Origin: Rhabdophis nuchalis | Lineage: Eukaryota > Chordata > Lepidosauria > Squamata > Natricidae | DNA length: 64,000 bases | Assembly (NCBI GenBank): GCA_039707465.1 | Contig: CM077647.1 | Coordinates: 178,078,663 to 178,142,662, forward strand | Reading direction: 5' to 3' | Part shown: positions 56,801-64,000 of the stretch, piece by piece | Numbering within the stretch: the first letter of the stretch is position 1 | Layout: the number at the start of each line of letters is the position of its first letter | Notes under the pieces: generated by a model | The model's database searches: none | Told to the model about the DNA's origin: nothing | What the model saw: the letters and a program-made list of their open reading frames with translations, nothing else | Program-made: the position numbers and the translations under genes

Positions 56801-59800
56801 ACCCACCTACTGTATTTCTCCTTCTCCCTCTCCCTCCCTACTGTATTTCTCCCTCTCTATCTCTAGCCCTCTACCTACCTACCTAACTACTGTATTTCTC
56901 CCTCTCTCTATCCCTCTACCTACCTACCTACTGTATTTCTCCCTCTCTATCCCTCTACCTATCTACCTACTGTATTTCTCCCTATCTATCTATCCCCCTA
57001 CCTACCTACCTACCTACCTACCTACCTACCTACTCTATTTCTCCCTCTCCCTCCCTCCCTACTGTATTTCTCCCTCTCTCTATCCCTCTACCTACTTGCC
57101 TACTTACCTACCTACCTACCTACTGTATTTCTCCCTCTCTCTATCCCTCTACCTACCTACTGTATTTCTCCCTCTCTCTCTCTATCCCTATAGCTGCCTA
57201 CTTACCTACCTACTGTATTTCTCCTTGAATTTTATGGACAGAAGATTTTATGTCATAAAGGATGATGTAACACCTGTGGCCCACTGCTCTCTCTGTATCC
57301 ATCTACCTACCTTTTTTACAGTTTTTTACATTTCCGTGACGTGTGCCTGGCACAGGTGTGACATCTACACAATCTATAGATATATATGATTGGTGCCGTA
57401 CTTGAAAGGAACGTTGTGTGAAAATTTGGAAGCGATCGGTGCAGGACCTTCGGAGATTACCGGTTTTGAACAAACTCATAGTTACATTGTTATTTATATA
57501 AGATTTGCCTTTTGAATAGTTCATCTTTTCCTATGGAACCGACAGGGCTGCATTTATAGATGCTTGCTTGGAACGGGCGTGCTTCTACCTCGTACGTCCT
57601 CAACATACGACCAGACGGGAAGCCAACATTTCTGTCGTGAAGGGAAACGAGTCAATTTTGAGCCATTTCTCATTGTTCAACCATGGTTCTTAAGGGAATT
57701 GGGCTTCCCCTGTCGGACTTTGCTTGTCCGAAAGTCACAAAAACGGGGATTGTGTGACCTCGGGATAAACCGTCATAACCACGAGTCAGTGGCCAGGCGT
57801 CTTAATCATGGGGAGACACTGCAATGGTTGTAAGTGTGAGAAATGGTCCCAAGTCGCTTTTTTCCACTGCCGTCGTAACTTTGAACGGTCCCTAAACGGA
57901 CGGCTGTAACCTGTTCCCCCCAAATTAAGACCTCCCTGGATAATACATCCAATTGGACTTCTGATCGCATGCGCTAAAATAAGCCCTCCCCACAAAATAA
58001 GCCCTCTCCTAAAATATTTAACCGCAATATTTAACCGCATTAGGAAGGGTAAAGAAAATAAGTCAGCCAGTGTCATTTTGCCTCTTTATAAATCTATGGT
58101 GAGGCCCCATCTGGAGTATTGTGTCTAGTTCTGGTCATACCTTCAGAAGGATATGATGGAAATGGAAAAGGTGCAGAGGAGGGCAACCAGAAGGATTAAG
58201 AGGGCTGGAACCCCTTCCTTACCATCTGAGGCTGCAACAGCTGGGCCTCTTCACTCTAGAACGACGGCGCCTGAGAGGGGACCTGATTGAAGTCTATAAA
58301 ATCATGCACGGGGTGGACAAAGTAGAAAAGGAAAAAGCTGATTTCCCTATCGTACAACACTAGAACTAGGGGGGCACTCCATGAAACTTTTGGAAGCTAG
58401 ACCTCAAACAAATAAGAGGAAGCCCTTTTTCACCCAGAGGATCCCTGGTCTATGGAACTCCCTGCCAGAAGAAGTGGTGACAGCTGTCAGCCTCGACACC
58501 TTTAAGAAAGGATGAGACGAGTTCATGGAGAACAAGGGTATCCATGGCTATCATGATGGATGCCCAAGGACACCTTCCGGGTTGGAGAGATAGGCAGGAT
58601 GTCTCTCAATGCCATTTGCAGGGAATCATAAACAGGGGAAGACATCTGCTTGGGAAGACCCTGAAGCAAATGGGGAGCCACTGTGGGAGACAGAATGCTG
58701 GACTGGATGGGCTGTGGCCTGTTCCAGCAAGGCTATTCTTATGTTCTTATGCGCAGCCGGTCACCACGATTTTCTGGGGGAGTGGGAGGGGTGGACATGC
58801 CCCACACACCTCGCATGTATCGGCCATCCACACGGAACAGCTTACGGGCGCATGCAACAATACTAACAAAATCCTTCTGAGCCTCCACAGAAGCCAAAAA
58901 CAAGATGGTGGCGCCTATGGCACAGCCAAGAAAACCGATTCAGAGATGTGGCCAGCCTGGGTGGCTGCCAGTTTCAGTGACCCAGGCTGCCAAGTGGCTA
59001 CCTATTCGGCCGAACGAGGCCGAACCGATAGGAACCCACCTCTGCGGTGACTGAAACTGGGTGCGATATATTTGTAAAAAGGCTTAAAGGTATAGGTTCC
59101 CCTCACGCATCTGTGCTAGTTGTTCCTGACTCTAGGGGGCGGTGCTCATCTCCGTTTCAAAGCCACAAGAGCCAGCGCTGTCCGAAGACGTCTCCGGGGT
59201 CATGTGGCCGGCATGACTCAATGCCGAAGGCGCACGGAACGCTGTTCCCTTCCCACCAAAGGGGGTCCCTATTTTTCTACTTGCATTTTTTAACGTGCTT
59301 TCGAACAGCTAGGTTGGCAGAAGGTTGGGACAAGTCACGAGAGCTCACTCCATTATGCGGCACTGGGATTCAAACCGCCGAACTGCCCACCTTTCTGATC
59401 AACAAGCTCAGAGTCTTAGCCCCTGAGCCGCCGCATCCCTTTGTAAAAAGGCTTAGAGGTGAACAAAAATAGTAAAATAACAGAGTTGCGAGGGGGCTTG
59501 GAGGCCTTCTAGTCCAACTCTCTACTCAAACAGAACACCTTAGGCAGTTTCAGACAATGGGTTTTCCAACCTCTTCTTAAAAACCTCCAGGGATGGAGCA
59601 CCCACAGCTACTGAGTTGACCACTAATTCGTTGTTCTTTCATGAAATTTCTCCTTAGTTCTAGGTTGCTTCTCTCCTCGATTAGTTTCCCTCCGTTGCTC
59701 CTTCTCTGGCAGGCCTGCAGCCATATTCCTCTTAGATCTTCGACCTGCCACGCTTTCTATTATTCTACTATGCCTTGGGAGGTGGGGGGGATTGTACGGG

Positions 59801-61765
59801 ATCGATGCTATGTAGCCAAAACAAAATTCTTCCTAGAAAACCAAGGTCATCTTTTGTCCTTGCATCTCTGCACCTGACCGGAACTGGATGGGTGGAACTG
59901 CCAGCATGGTAGTCAGTAGGAGATTGGACCATGGGATTGATTTATGGGGGGGGCAGGCCTGCCGCAATGCCGAAGGCGCACGGAGCACCGTTCCCTTCCC
60001 GCCGAAGGTGGTTCCTATTTTTCTACATGCTATTTGACGTGCTTTCGAACAGCTAGGTTGGCCGAAGCTGGGAAAAGGAGAGGGAGCTCACTCCGTTATG
60101 TGGTGCTAGGGATTCGAACCGCCGAACCACCGACGTTTCTGATCAACCAGCTCAGCGTCTTAGCCACTGAGCCACTGCGTCCCACTTTCCCTTAGCAACG
60201 TCAATAAAAGGGAATAGCGTTTTATCGTATCGCACCAGGGGCCGATCAAAATTGCGCACTAAAACGAGACTAGGGGTGTACCGGTGTGTCTCCCAACTTG
60301 ACAACTTTAAGGCCTGTGGACTTCAACTCCCAGAATTCCCTGGTGTCTGAGGAATTCAGTGGAGTCTGGGAGTTGGAGTTGTGAAGCTGCACAAGATTGA
60401 ACCATGGGAGATTGGACCATGGGATGGATTTAGGGGGGGGGCAGGCCTGACGCAGCACCGAAGGCGCACGGAGCGCCGTTCCCTTCCCGCCAAAGATGAT
60501 TCCTATTTTTCTACATGCATTTTGACGTGCTTCCGAATGGCTAGGTTGGCCGAAGCTGGGAAAAGGAGAGGGAGCTCACTCCGTTACGTGGTGCTAGGGA
60601 TTCGAACCGCCGATATTTCTGATCAACAAGCTCAGCGTCTTAGCCGCTGAGCCACCGCCTCCCACTTTCCCTTCGCAACGTCAATAAAAGGGAATCGCGT
60701 TGTATCGTATCGCACCAGGAGCCGATCGAAATTGCGCGTGACCACGAGATCGGCGGGCTTTAGAGAACAGGTGGGTCCCCCTCCTCTTCTTTGGGGCAGC
60801 CCCTCCAATATTGGAAGGCTGCTATCGTGTCACCCCTAAGTCCTTCTTTTCACTAGACTAGACGTACCCCAAACGTATGGAGTTGCTAAGGCTTACCCGA
60901 TATCGCCGGCTGCGTAATTTTTTCTCCTCCTTTTCCTTAAGTCCTTTGAACGGATTAAGAGAATTCCGATATTCGCGCCGCTTGGTCAGGAAATAGGCCA
61001 CGCAGGCACCTAAGAGGGGGAAAAAATGTCGGCTGTGCGCAAGTTGTGCAGAAATCAGCAATCCAGAAGGCAGAATTAGGGTCTAGACTAGCCAGAGGCA
61101 GCTATAAGTGCGTCTCTGCGTACACACCATTCAACAATTTCAAATATCATCCATCAGTGGCGGACTAAATGCCCGCAGCTGCTGCTAAAGCCGAAGAAAA
61201 TATTCAGTTTTGAGAAAGACAGGGGCTGGGGGGATAAATTTGGAAAGCAGTCAGTCCTTGATGTCCGACCACAATTCCAGACCCAAATTTCCACTGCTAA
61301 GTGAGCCTTGCGTTCAATTGCTCCGTTTTACGCCACCGTTGTTAAGGGACCGACTGCCGTTATTAAGTGAATCCGGCGTAACATTGACGTGGCTTGTCGG
61401 AAGGTCGCAAAAGGGGATCACTTGACACACCCCCAGGACGTTGCGACCCTCATAAATTGGAACCAGCGGCCAAGCGTCTGAATTTTGTGGACGTGACTGC
61501 GAGGGCGTGTCAAACTATCCGAAGTCACTTCCTTCAGGGATGTCGCAACGTCCAACGGTCACTACATGAAGCGTCGTAAGATGAGGAGGACCTGTACGTT
61601 CTACCACCGGAATCCAGAAACCGGAAGGATGGATTTTAAAAAACAAAAAACCACAGCTCACCTTTGAGTTCCTTATCAGTATAATTATGGTGATTGGAGA
61701 CCAATTCGTGTTTGAGTTTGTCCAGCAAAAACTTCACTACGGAAATATTCCAGGATGATTTAATG
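50060..61765 (-). CDS. C14orf93: C14orf93-like gene, last three coding exons (5' part outside window)
   Basis: Three exons on the minus strand join in phase: 61765-61662, 61009-60897 and 50461-50060, giving about 205 C-terminal residues and TAA. The protein reads WNISVVKFLLDKL, then a very basic segment ending KKLRSRRYR, then an acidic ELMSDEEDS followed by RPPRFR and an LDANSKHGTKANRIYGPPS stretch. The order, basic region then LMSDEED then RPP-x-FR, is how I remember the vertebrate C14orf93 family, and the position next to HAUS4 on the same strand fits human synteny. No enzymatic motif is visible and I assign no function. The upstream exons are not in 61766-64000. Coding status is secure; the name is less so. 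Confidence 0.75.
50549..51212. mobile_element. hAT-like element interrupted by an LTR-like insert
   Basis: The left end TGTTGGCGAACCTATGG and right end AAAAAGGTTAGCCTTCACTG are roughly inverted. The middle (about 50680-50925) resembles a solo LTR (TCCCTTTAAGAGCCTGTG) but its borders are unclear. Confidence 0.45.
51285..51855 (+). repeat. 132-bp tandem repeat from an LTR-type element
   Basis: The marker TAAAAGGCAG starts at 51451, 51583 and 51715, and TAAAAGGCAG again at 51847, exactly 132 bp apart. Each unit has GTGGAAATCTATGGGCCGGT, AGCCCCACCCTAGCTCTGG and a TATA-like GATAAAAGG. Since 132 is divisible by three a repeated 44-residue frame stays open; I do not regard it as a gene. Confidence 0.9.
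52060..52265 (+). mobile_element. Sauria-type tRNA SINE
   Basis: A box region CAGTGGCTAAGACACAGAG, B box GGTTCGAATCCC, and the body GCCAACCTAGCCGTTCGAAA with GCACGTCAAAATGCAAGTAG, known from the Sauria SINE. It is 3' truncated. Confidence 0.85.
52300..52772 (+). mobile_element. CR1-like LINE 3' end
   Basis: AATCAAGGAGAGAAGCAACC, GGGCTCCATCCCTGGAGG, GGGGGTTGGACTAGAAGACC and CTCCCTCGCAACTCTG are diverged CR1 tail words. Confidence 0.85.
52797..53125 (+). mobile_element. Sauria-type tRNA SINE, nearly full
   Basis: GGGCTAAGACGCTGAGC, AGTTCGGCGGTTTGAATCCC, TGCCAACCTAGCCGTTCGAA, GTCATGCCGGCCACATGACG and TAGAGTCGGGAACAGCTAGC run in Sauria SINE order. Confidence 0.88.
53141..53640. other. Intron of the C14orf93-like gene, mostly unassigned
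   Basis: A short piece of the GTTAAGTGA family (about 53190-53275) and otherwise unique-looking sequence. Confidence 0.4.
53645..53800 (+). mobile_element. tRNA-like SINE head followed by a TC repeat
   Basis: GGCCTAGAGGTGGCGCTCTCG and ATGAGTTCGATCCTGGGGAG correspond to the head of the 38095 SINE. A CT run (53733-53799) replaces the tail. Confidence 0.75.
54000..54270. repeat. Palindromic MITE and partial relative of the inverted duplication
   Basis: GGACTTCAACTCCCAGAATT and its complement at 54029-54145, then TTTTGATCGGCCCCTGGTGC and TTGACGTTGCTAAGTGAAAC. The last phrase is unbroken here, whereas 52030-52065 has a SINE at the matching place. Confidence 0.7.
54535..54770 (-). mobile_element. 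L2-type LINE 3' tail
   Basis: Minus-strand end (CCCAGAAGGGACTCAGGGCG on plus) similar to the 19346-19672 copy. Confidence 0.8.
54775..55020 (-). mobile_element. LTR-type repeat with acidic reading frame, second copy
   Basis: Minus-strand translation gives SDSDQLPSESDVSEAEEQ and a following RMRMRR-like basic end. Nucleotide words match 47555-47815. Confidence 0.55.
55316..57502 (+). mobile_element. Unnamed dispersed repeat with internal minisatellite, copy 2
   Basis: Begins ACTAGCTGTTCCCGGCCACA and ends near TTATTTATATAAGAT. The inside (55430-57225) is CTACCTACCTACTGTATTTC and TCCCTCTCTCTATCCCTC repeated about 35-40 times. The outer 3' part has GTGTGACATCTACACAATC and AAATTTGGAAGCGATCGGTG. 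The frame open for over 700 codons is due to the repeat. Class is uncertain; a Helitron- or retroposon-type unit is possible. Confidence 0.8.
57585..57930. mobile_element. GTTAAGTGA interspersed MITE copy
   Basis: Family words: AAAACGGGGATTGTGTGACC, CGTCATAACCACGAGTC-like and CCGTCGTAACTTTGAACGGTC. Confidence 0.65.
58020..58755 (+). mobile_element. Second type of CR1-clade LINE, 3' end
   Basis: Reads LYKSMVRPHLEYCV-like, then KVQRRATRRIKRAG, LERRRLRGDLIEVYKIMHG in shifted frames and LWNSLPEEVV. It ends ATTCTTATGTTCTTATG, an end common in lizard CR1 elements. Several frameshifts make it dead. Confidence 0.85.
58985..59046. mobile_element. hAT-like terminus
   Basis: CGATAGGAACCCACCTCTGC resembles the right end of a further hAT family. 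The left end was not found. Confidence 0.4.
59090..60386. repeat. Right arm of the ~1.3-kb inverted duplication
   Basis: Reverse complement of 51852-53140 with the same order of SINE, CR1, SINE and palindromic MITE and with matching small insertions. Sauria-type SINEs on the minus strand lie at about 59095-59450 and 59965-60185. Confidence 0.88.
60390..60770 (-). repeat. Third, tandem partial copy of the duplicated unit
   Basis: 60395-60765 repeats 59905-60270 in direct orientation (ATGGGAGATTGGACCATGGG, SINE, GGGAATCGCGTTGTATCGTA). It includes another Sauria-type SINE on the minus strand (about 60445-60660). Confidence 0.8.
60775..60890 (-). mobile_element. CR1 fragment next to the coding exon
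   Basis: CTCTTCTTTGGGGCAGCCCC and GGAAGGCTGCTATCGTGTC are CR1 words (minus), stopping within about 10 bp of the exon at 60897. Confidence 0.65.
60897..61009 (-). CDS. C14orf93: C14orf93-like exon, penultimate
   Basis: 113 nt, acceptor CCCTCTTAG, donor CGG|GTAAGC. It completes a glycine codon and encodes 37 residues beginning ACVAYFLTKRREYRN and ending in a lysine/arginine-rich tail that looks like a nuclear localisation or nucleic-acid-binding segment. Confidence 0.85.
61245..61600. mobile_element. GTTAAGTGA interspersed MITE copy in intron
   Basis: AGTCCTTGATGTCCGACCAC, GGGACCGACTGCCGTTATTA and GCGTCGTAAGATGAGGAGGA show a nearly full copy between two coding exons. Confidence 0.7.
61662..61765 (-). 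CDS. C14orf93: C14orf93-like exon, antepenultimate visible order 1 of 3
   Basis: 104 nt, acceptor CTGTTTTCCAG, donor AAAG|GTGAGC. It enters with one nt completing a codon and encodes 34 residues (IKSSWNISVVKFLLDKLKHE and on to TDKELK), a helix-rich segment. Confidence 0.85.
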
Positions 61766-62365
61766 CTGGAAAACAGGAAAGAGCGTAAAATAGTCAGATT
61801 AAGAATGAGGAAACGGTACTAAAAAAGTTAGTAGAAAATCACAATCATCATTACCCCATAATCCATTGCAGGGGTGGGATTTGAGCAACTGAATGGAGCT
61901 AACAGAGTATTTACTGGCCCTCTGCTGTACCTGTCGCCAATGTGGAGTTATATTCAGCAGCTATATTCTCATTCTGCTCAGAGAGAGAAATATCTGCCTC
62001 TATCTAGGATCGAACTTGCAGCCTCCTGATTGACTCACTTAAGAACCGTGGCAAGCTAGGGTCATAAGATGGGGCAAAATTCACTTGGCTGTCTCGCGTA
62101 GCCAGGGAAATTCGGGGGCTCAGTTGTGATTGTGAAGTCGAGGACTAAGCGGTGCAGTTTTTTAATTTTTCACAGGAAAGGACTGCTCTCAGTTGATAAA
62201 GTGGGGGGGGGGGTGTTGCATTATAGATTTACAATCTATAAATCAGACTCTGCTGATAACAAGGGATTATGGGATCCACTTATGGAAGCAGGCAGCCAGA
62301 TAAATAGGGGGAAAAAATCTTTGCAGGGTTTGTGCGTTCGACAACAACAAAACATCCACTGGGAC
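61766..62365. other. Intron sequence with SINE remnants
   Basis: Holds a piece of the chimeric SINE head, minus (TATCTAGGATCGAACTTGCA near 62000) and a G run at 62203. No upstream coding exon was recognised. Confidence 0.4.
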
Positions 62366-62366
62366 C

Positions 62367-62857
62367 TGTTGTGGCCCAGCCGGCTCTGGATGAACTGCTC
62401 CTCCAGCTGCTCCTTCAGAGCTATGAGTCTGCTCTGGAGGAGGAGGGCGACCTTGAGAGAGCAGAGAGCCCGGCAGGTCATCGTGAGGCACCTGGGCCTT
62501 GGAGTAGTGGGGAGGATCAAGGCCAGTTTGTCTCTGATGCTAGGTTGAGAAGGGCTGAAAAAAGGAGGCATCAATTGCATCAGAAGCAAACTCGTAGGAT
62601 TTGAATTAGTCCCAGCTGCCTAATGACTGCCCCCCCCCAAGAGGGTTTAAAAGGAAGTTTTTGCTAAGCAAGTCCTTGCAGAGAACAACGTTGGATTTCT
62701 AGGTTCGTGTTTATTCGTGTTGATTTTCAGGTTCGTGTCTAGTCGAGTTAGGAAGCTTCGTATCTGTTCAGAGTCATTCAGGCAAGCGGCCAAGAGAGTT
62801 AGTGGCAGGCAGCCAGTCTTGTGTTAGTCGGAGTAAGAGGGGGGGGGGGTCAGAACA
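62367..62857 (+). mobile_element. Solo LTR-like element, copy 2
   Basis: Starts TGTTGTGGCCCAGCCGG, ends GTCAGAACA. GGGTTTAAAAGGAAG supplies a TATA-like site. GGGAC stands on both sides (62361-62365 with one extra C, 62858-62862), a possible 5-bp duplication, but the right side also resembles an hAT end. Confidence 0.65.
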
Positions 62858-63086
62858 GGGACGGTGGTATTCACTTACTTTCCCTACCGGTTCGCAAATG
62901 TGAGCGCGCGCACTCCGTACATGCATGCACTTGGCCTTCCGTGCAGGTGTGCAGTTTGCACATGTGAGTGCGGCATGAAAACATGCCTAAATAGCACAGC
63001 ATTGAGCCAGGGCAGGTGGGAAGGCTCACCCGTGATTTCCACTGCCGGTTCAGATGAACTGATCCAAACCGGCTGAATACCACCTC
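62858..63086. mobile_element. hAT-like MITE with GGTGGTATTCA termini
   Basis: GGTGGTATTCACTTAC at the left and GGCTGAATACCACCTCTG at the right form inverted ends. CCGGTTCGCAAATGTGAG inside is typical of this reptile family. An 8-bp duplication is not clear. Confidence 0.6.
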
Positions 63087-63089
63087 TGC

Positions 63090-63650
63090 CTATGGCACGC
63101 ACAAATGATAAAAAAAAACACCACGCCACCAGTACGTCATGCCCTCGTCGGAACCTGAATCTGCAAAGGAGGATGACCTGGAGCTGGAGCCCATGGAGCT
63201 GGAGAGGGCGACTTCGTTGGCTTCGGAGGAATGTGGGGAGGAGCAGGACGAGGCAGCCCAGGGCCCCTCAAGATTGCGCCGGCTTGCTAGCCGGGAGGAA
63301 TGGGGGCAGGATGACCGAGAGAGAGAGAGAGAGAGATCAAGCGGTGGAAATGAGGAGCGACGGAACTCAGGCGATGAGCAAGGACCTCCCGCTCCTGATC
63401 CACCAGCACAGAGAGTGGAGAGAAGGCGGGAACAGCACAGGCTGACCCGGTGACTCGGGAGGCGAGCCCCTCTTCCCAAGGCACACCTGGGGACTGAAAT
63501 TTAAGGCGACGCTGTGGGGAGGCACGTTTGTCGGGAACAAATGCTGAATTAGTGGAATTTGGTGTGCCGTTGTAGATGTTTGCGAGACAGCTTGCTTCTT
63601 CCCCGCTTCGTGGACTTGTTTGCTGCTCTTTGCGACTTTTCCTGCCAAAG
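63090..63650 (+). mobile_element. LTR-retrotransposon-type repeat with acidic frame
   Basis: An ATG at 63139 opens 104 codons rich in Glu, Arg and Ser (EPESAKEDDLELEPMELE). Similar acidic frames occur in the LTR-like copies at 47.6 and 54.8 kb. I see no protease, RT or integrase. Confidence 0.45.
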
Positions 63651-63654
63651 TTGA

Positions 63655-63925
63655 CACGAATCACGGCCCTTATTCAATTCGCCGCACGGTTATTGAGTGA
63701 ATCTGGCTCCTCCATAGATTTCGCTTGTCAGATGATCGCAAAAGGGGATCATGCGTCACGGCAGACCTCATCAAGAGGAGTCCGTTGTCAAATGTCTAAT
63801 TTTTGAACATGGAACCACGAGGATGTTGCGACGATCTATATGTGGAAAATGGATCTTTCCCCAACACCATTGTAACTTCGGACGGTGACTAAACAAATGG
63901 TTGTAAGTCCAGGATTATCTGTAGC
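63655..63925. mobile_element. GTTAAGTGA interspersed MITE, partial
   Basis: GATCGCAAAAGGGGATCATG and TTGTAACTTCGGACGGTGAC and GTAAGTCCAGGATTATCTGT. Confidence 0.65.
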
Positions 63926-63942
63926 AACAGCAACAGCACTTA

Positions 63943-64000
63943 CCGTATTTTTCGGAGTATGAGACGCGCCTTTTTCCCTGAAAAAAGAGGCGGAAAATCT
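63943..64000. mobile_element. Start of the CCGTATTTTTCGG palindromic MITE, cut by window edge
   Basis: CCGTATTTTTCGGAGTATGA and AGAGGCGGAAAATCT match the split copy at 25208-26385. Confidence 0.75.

Noticed and set aside
55182..57389. 735-codon plus-strand open frame
   Set aside because: It follows the CTAC/TTTCTCCCTC minisatellite; composition is Leu/Pro/Ser/Tyr repeats without any domain.
63090..63479. Minus-strand Ser-rich frame as an upstream exon of the C14orf93-like gene
   Set aside because: It is antisense to an LTR-type acidic frame and has no splice signals in the required phase.

Overview
This window is vertebrate nuclear DNA, most likely from a squamate and probably an advanced (colubroid) snake. 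The support is BovB/RTE LINE pieces with the typical BovB 3' end, Sauria-type tRNA SINEs, CR1 and L2 LINEs with C-terminal reverse-transcriptase reading frames, an L1 tail, several hAT families, long GATA (Bkm-like) arrays, and huge TTCTA/AATAG arrays of the kind CR1 tails seed in snakes. The species call is an inference from repeat content. No bacterial features, CRISPR arrays or viral genes were seen.

Three protein genes, all on the minus strand, and one tRNA gene are supported. (1) PRMT5: only the first coding exon (4723-4856), in a CpG-rich promoter; the rest of the gene lies beyond the left edge. (2) tRNA-Arg(ACG), plus strand (5308-5380), divergent from PRMT5. (3) HAUS4, complete: nine coding exons from 35459 down to 11566 with matching splice phases, 348 codons plus stop, a close poly(A) signal and a CpG promoter at about 38.7-39.06 kb. 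(4) The last three coding exons of a gene that best fits C14orf93 (61765 down to 50060); its 5' part lies beyond the right edge. As I recall the human 14q11.2 order, PRMT5, HAUS4, AJUBA and C14orf93 share one strand, so the block is conserved except that no AJUBA exon is seen between HAUS4 and C14orf93.

Layout: 1-4.7 kb, PRMT5 intron 1 with purine and GATA arrays and BovB pieces; 4.5-5.4 kb, PRMT5/tRNA promoter island; 5.4-11.5 kb, intergenic CA arrays, L2 copies and two hAT elements; 11.5-39 kb, HAUS4 with introns full of LINE tails and microsatellites; 39-50 kb, intergenic L2 and CR1 copies, purine arrays and a large hAT; 50-64 kb, the C14orf93-like gene, whose 10.4-kb intron holds an inverted duplication, LTR-type repeats and a 1.8-kb CTAC-rich minisatellite.

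The genes do not form one pathway: PRMT5 is the type II arginine methyltransferase, HAUS4 is an augmin subunit needed for spindle microtubule branching, and the C14orf93-like protein has no function I can assign. The most unusual material is the repeat architecture: a modular hAT group whose members have different termini but share one internal core plus a purine microsatellite, an hAT carrying a CpG-island-like insert, exact higher-order repeats (462 bp, 132 bp, 67 bp), an insertion caught with its empty site, and large inverted duplications. I found no convincing new biochemical system.
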